Assembly (NCBI GenBank): GCA_937907455.1
Contig: CALESQ010000031.1
Span: forward strand, 1-12,689
From: an uncultured Caldilineales bacterium
GTDB taxonomy: Bacteria > Chloroflexota > Anaerolineae > JAAEKA01
Direction of reading: 5' to 3'
DNA length: 12,689 bases
Of this stretch, positions 7,749 to 12,689 are shown one piece after another (position 1 is the stretch's first letter; each line of letters opens with the position of its first letter). Made by a program: the position numbers and the translations under genes. Below the pieces are notes generated by a model. The model was not told where the DNA came from. It was given only the letters and a program-made list of their open reading frames with translations, and did not search any database.

Positions 7749-9547
7749 GGCGCACCTCCCGCGGCCTTTTCTGCTTCATAGGCCAGCACCAGGCGGCGGT
7801 ACAGGCCATCCTGCGCCAGCAACTGCGCGTGGCTGCCGCTTTGCACCGCGCGCCCTGCTTCCAGCACCACGATCTGATCGGCTGTGTAGGCCAGTTCCAG
7901 CCGATGAGCCGCCAGCAGCACGGTGCGCGCCTTGCCATCGGCGGCGCGGCGCGTGTGCAGCAGGCGTTGCAGCGCGGCCAGCATCAGCGTTTGGCTCTCC
8001 TGGTCCAGGTTGGCAGTGATTTCGTCCAGCAGCAGCAGCGGTGCATCACGCAGGAAGACGCGCGCCAGGGCCAGCCGTTGACGCTGACCCCCGCTGAGAC
8101 CCGCGCCACCCTCACCCAACCGCGTGGCATAGCCCTGTGGCAAAGCAGCGATGAACGCATCCGCGTGCGCGGCCTGCGCCGCGGCGATCACTTCCTCCCG
8201 CGTTGCTTCGGGGCGCGCCAGCCGGATGTTGTCAGCCACCGAGCCGTGGAAAAGGTGAGGATGCTGGGGCGCCCAGGCGATGCCTTGCCGCCAGGCAGCC
8301 AGATCAAGCGCGGCCAGCGGCAGGTCACCTACGCGCAGTTGGCCGCGCTCTGGCTGCACAAAGCCTGCCAGCGCCTGAAGCACGGTGGATTTGCCCGCGC
8401 CGCTGGGGCCGACCAGCGCCACGATCTGCCCCGGCTCGACGCTGAAGGAGAGGCCGCGCAGGGCTGGGGGGCGTTCGCTGGCGACCTCGGCCGCGGGGTA
8501 GGTCAACCATACATCCTGAAAGCGGATGGAAATGGGGGGAGCGGGCAGGCTGCGCGGCTCGTGCGCCGGGGCAACCTGCGCCGCGGCCGCTGGTGCGGCC
8601 TCCAGCAGCGCGGCCAGCCGCTCGGCTGCGGCTTTGCCCGCGGCTCCCAGGTGATAGCGCACGGCAAATTGGCGCAACGGCAAAAAGAACTCCGGGGTTA
8701 GCAGCAGCACTGCCAGGGCGCGGTCAAAGGTCAGCGCGCCGTTCATCAGACGCAGGCTGGTTTCCAGCGCCACCATCGCGGTGGCTGCGGTGGCGGCCCA
8801 CTCCATCACCAGCGAGCTTTGAAAAGCCGTAGCCAGCACCTCCAGCGTGGTTTTGCCGTAGCCGCGGCTGATTTCTTCGATGGTCTCGGCCTGTTCATGG
8901 CTGCGCCCGAAAAGCTTGAGCGTGGGGAGCCCGCGCAGCAAATCGAGGAACAAGGCGCTCATCCAGCTCAATTCGGCGAAGCGCCGCCGGGTGAGGGCTT
9001 CAGCACGGCCACCGATTAGCACCAGCAACAGCACCAGCATCGGCCCGGCAAACAGCAGCACCAGGCTGGTCCACGGATCAAGCCACAACACCAGCAGCAG
9101 CACCGCGGGCGGCAACAGGCCGGCCAGGGCGCGGGCAGGTAAAAACTGGGTGAGGTAGGCGTCCAGCGCCTCAATTCCTTCGACTGCGCTGTTGATCAAC
9201 TCGCCGCTGCGTTGGGCGCGGGTGTAGGCCGGGCCGCGCGCGGCAACCTCGGCCACCAGCCGCGCGCGCAGGTTCTGCTTGATCTGGCCTGCTGCGCGCT
9301 GTGCCCAATCTTCCTGCAACCAGAGCAGGGCTGCGCGCAGCAGCAGCAAGGCGATCATCCAGCCGAGCAGTGGCGCTACCTGCGGCAGGGTTTGCCCCCC
9401 GCGGAAGACGCGCTCAACGACCTGGCTGAGCAATACGGCCTGCGCGGCCAGCAGCGCGCCCGCGAAAAATCCGGCGCTGACAGCCGCAACGAGCAGCCGC
9501 CGCGCCGGACCATGACCGCGCAGCAAGCGGTTAAGCGGTGTGTTCAA
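7745..9547 (-). CDS. cydD: CydD, ABC transporter subunit of the CydDC thiol exporter
   Basis: CydD is the partner half-transporter of CydC. The 600-residue chain has an exporter membrane domain (about 15-310) with the CydD-like GALLAAQAVLLSQVVERVF (30-48) and RAALLWLQE (71-79). The ATPase domain carries Walker A GPSGAGKST (380-388), signature LSGGQ (484-488), Walker B LLLLDE (504-509) and H-loop H548, followed by the normal full-length tail (GRAVQSGSHAQLLAQDGLYRRL). The start codon at 9547 is TTG. It overlaps the cydB TGA by 4 bp (TTGA), and no ATG lies close by in frame. Cotranslation with cydB is therefore likely and explains the weak start. CydD is listed before CydC because it is the upstream gene and because of its N-terminal motifs. 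Confidence 0.93.
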   Translation of the reverse strand: MNTPLNRLLRGHGPARRLLVAAVSAGFFAGALLAAQAVLLSQVVERVFRGGQTLPQVAPLLGWMIALLLLRAALLWLQEDWAQRAAGQIKQNLRARLVAEVAARGPAYTRAQRSGELINSAVEGIEALDAYLTQFLPARALAGLLPPAVLLLVLWLDPWTSLVLLFAGPMLVLLLVLIGGRAEALTRRRFAELSWMSALFLDLLRGLPTLKLFGRSHEQAETIEEISRGYGKTTLEVLATAFQSSLVMEWAATAATAMVALETSLRLMNGALTFDRALAVLLLTPEFFLPLRQFAVRYHLGAAGKAAAERLAALLEAAPAAAAQVAPAHEPRSLPAPPISIRFQDVWLTYPAAEVASERPPALRGLSFSVEPGQIVALVGPSGAGKSTVLQALAGFVQPERGQLRVGDLPLAALDLAAWRQGIAWAPQHPHLFHGSVADNIRLARPEATREEVIAAAQAAHADAFIAALPQGYATRLGEGGAGLSGGQRQRLALARVFLRDAPLLLLDEITANLDQESQTLMLAALQRLLHTRRAADGKARTVLLAAHRLELAYTADQIVVLEAGRAVQSGSHAQLLAQDGLYRRLVLAYEAEKAAGGAP

Positions 9548-10563
9548 TAGCTTTGAGCAGTGAGCTGCACCTTGCCGCGGAAGATGTAGTAGACGCCCGC
9601 TGTGTAGAGCAGCACAAAAGGCAGCCCCAGTGCGGCGATTATCAGCATCACGGTGAGCGTGTTGGGCTGAGAAGCCGCGTTGAAGATGGTCAGGTTATGG
9701 GCGGCATCCACTGTGGAGATCAGCAGGTTGGGGTAAAGCCCGGCAGCCGCGGCAAACAGCAGGCCAGCGATCATTGCTGAGGAGAGCAGAAAGGCCAGCA
9801 TGGTACGATCACGGCGCACCATCAGCCAGCCAGCTACCACGGCGATGAAGGCTGCGGCGGGCAGCAGGCCCAGCAGCGGTTGGGCCAGGTAACGTTCGGT
9901 GATGAACTCATGCAGCAGCAGGGCCGCGGCCAGCAACACCGTGTTGAGTACGAAGAACACCAGCATCAGCCGCGGGATGGCGCGCTTGACGCGGTTCAGG
10001 TACTCGCCTTCGGTTTTCATGCTCAGGTAGATGGCCCCGTGCGTGGCAAGCATAAAGACTGTGGTGATGCCGACCAGCAGCGCAAAGGGATTGAGCAGGC
10101 TCAAGAGCGAATTGTTGATGTTGCCGCGCGCGTCCAGGGCTACGCCGTTCATAATGTTGCCGAAGGCGACGCCCAGCAGCAGGGCGATGCCCAGCGAGGA
10201 GGCGAAGAATACCCAATCCCAGGTGGCGCGCCAGCGGGGTGACGGCCGCTTGCTGCGGAATTCAATCGCCACGGTGCGCAGGATCAGCACCAGCAGCACC
10301 AGCATCATAGCGGTGTAAAAGCCGGAGAACAGCGAGGCGTAGACCATCGGGAACGCGGCGAAGAGTGCGCCACCGCCCAGCACCAGCCAGACTTCGTTGC
10401 CATCCCACACCGGCCCAATACTGTTGAGCGAAATGCGCCGGTCGGTGTCGCTTTTCGCCAGGAAGGGGTGCAAGATGCCAACGCCCAGATCAAAGCCGTC
10501 CATGATCAGATAACCGGCTATGATCACCACAAATAGGATGTACCACAAAATGTTAAGCCACAT
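9544..10563 (-). CDS. cydB: CydB, subunit II of cytochrome bd quinol oxidase
   Basis: CydB is the structural partner of CydA in the membrane-bound bd oxidase, which oxidises quinol and reduces oxygen to water. The protein has 339 residues and about nine membrane helices. Diagnostic motifs are MDGFDLGVGIL (21-31), PVWDGNEVWLVLGGGALFAAFP (51-72) and the C-terminal LGLPFVLLYTAGVYYIFRGKV block. The conserved W53-D54 pair corresponds to the WDGNQVW segment of E. coli CydB. The start ATG at 10563 is preceded by GAGG with 5 nt spacing. A 25-nt gap separates it from cydA and there is a 4-bp overlap with cydD. I found no small CydX-like ORF after it. Confidence 0.96.
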   Translation of the reverse strand: MWLNILWYILFVVIIAGYLIMDGFDLGVGILHPFLAKSDTDRRISLNSIGPVWDGNEVWLVLGGGALFAAFPMVYASLFSGFYTAMMLVLLVLILRTVAIEFRSKRPSPRWRATWDWVFFASSLGIALLLGVAFGNIMNGVALDARGNINNSLLSLLNPFALLVGITTVFMLATHGAIYLSMKTEGEYLNRVKRAIPRLMLVFFVLNTVLLAAALLLHEFITERYLAQPLLGLLPAAAFIAVVAGWLMVRRDRTMLAFLLSSAMIAGLLFAAAAGLYPNLLISTVDAAHNLTIFNAASQPNTLTVMLIIAALGLPFVLLYTAGVYYIFRGKVQLTAQSY

Positions 10564-10588
10564 AATAGCCTCGTAGACAGGGGACGCG

Positions 10589-11983
10589 TCAGGCGCGGGC
10601 GCGGCGGCGGAAAACTTCGCGGAAATTGTCAGGCAGCGAGGCCAGCGGCGTCGTTTCTTCCACCGGTTTCGGCCCTTCCATAATCTTTTCGTTCAGCAGG
10701 TAGAGGAAGAGCGTGAACAGCAACGCGTAGAGCAGCACGAACATGATATTTGAGAGCAGCACTTGGGTGGTGGTGAGGTTGGGGGATACGGCATCAGCCA
10801 CGCGCAGCAGTTGCCACACGATCCACGGCTGACGCCCCAGCTCGGCCGTCCACCAGCCGGCCATGGTGGACAGCTCGGTGAGGAATACGGTGAAAACGAA
10901 AACCCACAGCAGCCAGCGCGTGCGCCAAATCCGCTCGCCCCATACGGAGAAAAGCACACCCAGCGCGCCAATGGCAATAAACAGCCCGCCCAGCAGGATC
11001 ATCAAGTGGTAGGACTGGAAAACCCAGGCTACCGGCGCCCAGGTGTCTTGCGGAAAAGAGCGCAATCCCTGAATCACCGTGTCGGTGCTGTCACCGGCCA
11101 GCCAACTCAGCAGGCAGGGGATGGTGATGCCGGTGGTGGTTTGCGTGCCCTCATTGACCCAACCCGCCACCACCATCGGCGCGCAGGCGGTATCTTCCCA
11201 CACCCCTTCCATGGCGGCCAGCTTTTGCGGCTGGTATTCGGTGACATTGCGCGCAGACTGCGAGCCGAGCAGTGTCGCTTGCACGATGCTGAACACGAAG
11301 AACACCGGCAGCGCCACCTTGAACGCGCCCTTGGCGCACTCTGAATAGCGACCTTTGAGCAGGTAAAACGCACTTACGCTGAGTACCAGGGATGAACCCA
11401 CCAGCCAGGAGGCTACCAGGGTGTGCCAGAAGCGCGCCAGGAAGGAGGGGGTCAGCGCCACTTCGCGGAAGCTGGTCATGAAGGCCAGCGTGCCGTACGC
11501 GGTCTGTGCCAGCTCGTAGCCCTGGGGCGTTTGCATCCATGAGTTCGCCATGATGATCCACAGCGCGCTGAAGTGTGCACCGAACACCACCATGCTGATG
11601 GAGAAAAGCCACAGCCGCGGCCCCAGGCGGTTGCCACCGAAAAGCATCAACCCCAGGAAGCCGCCTTCCAGGAAAAAGGCGAAGATGCCTTCGGCGGCCA
11701 GCAAGCTGCCGAAAACATTGCCCACGAAGCGGGAATATTCCGCCCAGTTGGTGCCGAACTCAAATTCCTGTACGATACCTGTCGCCACGCCCAGCGCAAA
11801 CACCAGACCGTAGACCTTCACCCAGAAGAAAGAGAGTCGTCGCCAGGTGGGGTTTTTGGTGCGTACATAGAGTATGCCCATGATCAACAACATCAATCCC
11901 AGTCCCATCGAGATCGGGGGATAGATGAAGTGAAACGTGGATGTAATAGTAAACTGTAAGCGGGAAAGAAACTCAGGATTCAT
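10589..11983 (-). CDS. cydA: CydA, subunit I of cytochrome bd quinol oxidase (short Q-loop type)
   Basis: CydA carries hemes b558, b595 and d and the quinol site. The 464-residue protein has about nine membrane helices. By alignment with E. coli from memory, H18 (in STFHFIYPP) corresponds to the high-spin heme ligand. E98 and E106 (in AAEGIFAFFLEGG) are the conserved proton-path/heme glutamates. H187 (in FWHTLVAS) and M374 (in STMAGWW) are the b558 ligands, followed by GRQPW (383-387). In the Q-loop, K254 and E259 match the quinol-oxidising Lys/Glu pair (QKLAAMEG). The length and the compact loop after it place it in the short-Q-loop group seen in Gram-positives and many anaerobes rather than the E. 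coli long form. AAGGA lies 8 nt upstream of the ATG, and a strong promoter lies at 12038-12066. The C-terminus is an arginine-rich cytoplasmic tail. Confidence 0.97.
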   Translation of the reverse strand: MNPEFLSRLQFTITSTFHFIYPPISMGLGLMLLIMGILYVRTKNPTWRRLSFFWVKVYGLVFALGVATGIVQEFEFGTNWAEYSRFVGNVFGSLLAAEGIFAFFLEGGFLGLMLFGGNRLGPRLWLFSISMVVFGAHFSALWIIMANSWMQTPQGYELAQTAYGTLAFMTSFREVALTPSFLARFWHTLVASWLVGSSLVLSVSAFYLLKGRYSECAKGAFKVALPVFFVFSIVQATLLGSQSARNVTEYQPQKLAAMEGVWEDTACAPMVVAGWVNEGTQTTTGITIPCLLSWLAGDSTDTVIQGLRSFPQDTWAPVAWVFQSYHLMILLGGLFIAIGALGVLFSVWGERIWRTRWLLWVFVFTVFLTELSTMAGWWTAELGRQPWIVWQLLRVADAVSPNLTTTQVLLSNIMFVLLYALLFTLFLYLLNEKIMEGPKPVEETTPLASLPDNFREVFRRRARA

Positions 11984-12037
11984 GGCTGATCCTTTCAGAA
12001 GCGAGCCTTTTTATTAAGGCAAGTGATATTCTGCACT

Positions 12038-12066
12038 ATTATCGCTATCTTATAAGCCTTTGTCAA
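12038..12066 (-). promoter_or_regulatory. Near-consensus promoter of cydABDC
   Basis: On the - strand TTGACA (12066-12061, perfect -35) is followed by a 17-bp spacer and GATAAT (12043-12038, 5 of 6 matches to -10). A run of seven T on the - strand just upstream of the -35 could act as an UP-like element. The start site is expected near 12031, giving a leader of about 48 nt before cydA. Confidence 0.8.
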
Positions 12067-12088
12067 GAAAAAAATGTTACGAAATCTG

Positions 12089-12110
12089 TTGTTATAACAC
12101 AATATAACAA
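12089..12110. promoter_or_regulatory. Inverted repeat upstream of the cyd promoter, candidate operator
   Basis: Perfect 8-bp arms, TTGTTATA (12089-12096) and TATAACAA (12103-12110), are separated by 6 bp. The same stretch also holds two direct ATAACA copies 10 bp apart (12094-12099 and 12104-12109). The centre lies about 68 bp upstream of the predicted start site, a position used by upstream-binding activators. The regulator is not identifiable from the site. The spacing fits neither the usual Rex palindrome nor the FNR/CRP half-site spacing. Confidence 0.55.
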
Positions 12111-12138
12111 ACGCTGTGTCGGCTGATTTGCCAGTTCG

Positions 12139-12158
12139 GCACCTGAGTGCTTGACAGT
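12139..12158 (+). repeat. 20-bp direct repeat, copy 2 (upstream of cydA)
   Basis: Identical to 6047-6066 over 20 bp and in the same orientation, so the two copies bracket the whole cydABDC operon. Here the companion tctgtcct (12222-12229) is separated from the 20-mer by about 63 bp, whereas in copy 1 it is adjacent. The intervening DNA contains a 9-bp tandem duplication, ggggacaat twice (12171-12188), and an inverted repeat CAATT-GTG-AATTG (12185-12197). Confidence 0.85.
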
Positions 12159-12230
12159 GAGGCCGCGAACGGGGACAATGGGGACAATTGTGAATTGCGT
12201 TTGAAAACTGGATATTAAGGATCTGTCCTG

Positions 12231-12689
12231 CCGTAGCCGGACGATTGATCGTCCGGCGGCCGCCGCGGCGCGGCATGGATGCGAGGCTTGCATCGGCGCG
12301 AGATCGCCGGGGGATGAAATCCCACCGGCTACAAAACAGCGCCCGCTGAAGCGGGCTGGCGTGCGTGTGCGGCAGCAAGCCCCATTGACGGGGCGCTGCA
12401 CCGTAGCCGGACGATTGATCGTCTGGCGGTTGCCGCCACGCAGAGGCGCGGCGTGCATCGGCGCGAGATCGCCGGGGGATGAAGTCCCCCGACTAGCAAA
12501 CGGCGCCCGCTGAAGCGGGCTGGCATGCGTGTGCGGCAGCAAGCCCCATTTATGGGGCGTTGCACCGTAGCCGGACGATTGATCGTCCGGCGGCCGCCGC
12601 CGCGGCGTGGCATGGATGCGAGGCTTGCGCTGCTGCGAGATCGCCGGGGGATGAAATCCCACCGGCTACAAAACAGCGCCCGCTGAAGC
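12231..12689. repeat. Tandem array of about 165-170-bp hairpin-rich units, continuing past the window end
   Basis: Three units start with ccgtagccgg at 12231, 12401 and 12565; the first two are 170 and 164 bp, and the third is cut by the window end. Each complete unit carries the same ordered structures: CCGGACGA-TTGA-TCGTCCGG, a GGGAT/ATCCC-type stem, GCCCGC-TGAA-GCGGGC, and GCCCC/GGGGC. In units 1 and 3 the first 100 or so bp are bracketed by GTAGCCGG and CCGGCTAC (12233-12332 and 12567-12669). Unit 2 lacks a segment of about 17 bp (gatgcgaggcttgc region) and has a degraded right bracket. Open frames crossing the array on both strands are arginine/proline-rich translations of the repeat and not genes. 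Confidence 0.88.

Noticed and set aside
6456..7781. 441-codon open frame on the + strand, opposite cydC
   Set aside because: It is rich in Q, R, H and A with no domain, and it is the antisense shadow of a high-G+C ABC transporter gene whose motifs are all intact on the other strand.
7829..8701. 290-codon open frame on the + strand, opposite cydD
   Set aside because: Same reason: antisense of the CydD ATPase domain, low-complexity composition and no recognisable motif.
10573..10580. gtagacag between cydA and cydB, matching a unit of the GTA array
   Set aside because: A single 8-mer match in 12.7 kb is expected by chance and has no neighbouring units.
12063..12662. 199-, 127- and 94-codon open frames on the - strand in the tandem array
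   Set aside because: They are arginine/proline/histidine-rich translations of the DNA repeat. The peptide repeats simply follow the DNA period and shift frame between units.
12231..12689. CRISPR array or insertion sequence
   Set aside because: Units of about 170 bp with no spacers, and no transposase frame is visible. I list it as a structured repeat instead.

Overview
The window looks like a chromosomal segment of a moderately G+C-rich, respiring anaerobe or facultative microbe. A member of the Chloroflexota (Anaerolineae/Caldilineae-like) is my best guess. This rests on the NrfHA pair, a short-Q-loop CydA with a four-gene cydABDC operon, DUF4173- and DUF1361-type membrane proteins, and long structured intergenic repeats. 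No rRNA or marker gene is present, so the assignment is an inference.

Layout. Positions 41-1990 (+ strand) hold a promoter, nrfH, nrfA and a strong intrinsic terminator: a membrane-anchored, quinol-fed cytochrome c nitrite reductase that makes ammonium. Positions 2082-3537 (- strand) hold a DUF1361 membrane protein, a 60-residue double glycine-zipper membrane protein with its own promoter that looks leaderless, and a maltose/galactoside O-acetyltransferase family protein. Positions 3721-5235 (- strand) hold a large DUF4153/DUF4173-type membrane protein. Positions 5254-5561 are non-coding and contain a striking modular array in which every unit starts with GTA. Positions 5562-5792 (- strand) encode a small DUF3955 membrane protein with its own promoter. 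Positions 6072-11983 (- strand) are the operon cydA-cydB-cydD-cydC, transcribed from a near-consensus promoter at 12038-12066 with an inverted/direct repeat operator candidate upstream. Positions 12160-12689 are a non-coding tandem array of units of about 165-170 bp, rich in hairpins, that runs off the window end.

How it fits together. NrfHA and cytochrome bd both draw electrons from the (mena)quinol pool, one reducing nitrite to ammonium and the other reducing oxygen at high affinity. CydDC is the thiol exporter that bd assembly needs. Together the two outer modules describe a cell at the oxic/anoxic boundary. They are divergently placed and separately promoted, so they are not one operon.

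Most interesting points: NrfA has CxxCH instead of CxxCK at the catalytic heme; CydC stops abruptly after its H-loop region, exactly where a 20-bp sequence begins that recurs upstream of cydA; there are two unrelated intergenic repeat systems with clear internal grammar; and there is an operator candidate upstream of cydA. I did not find an obvious new multi-gene system.
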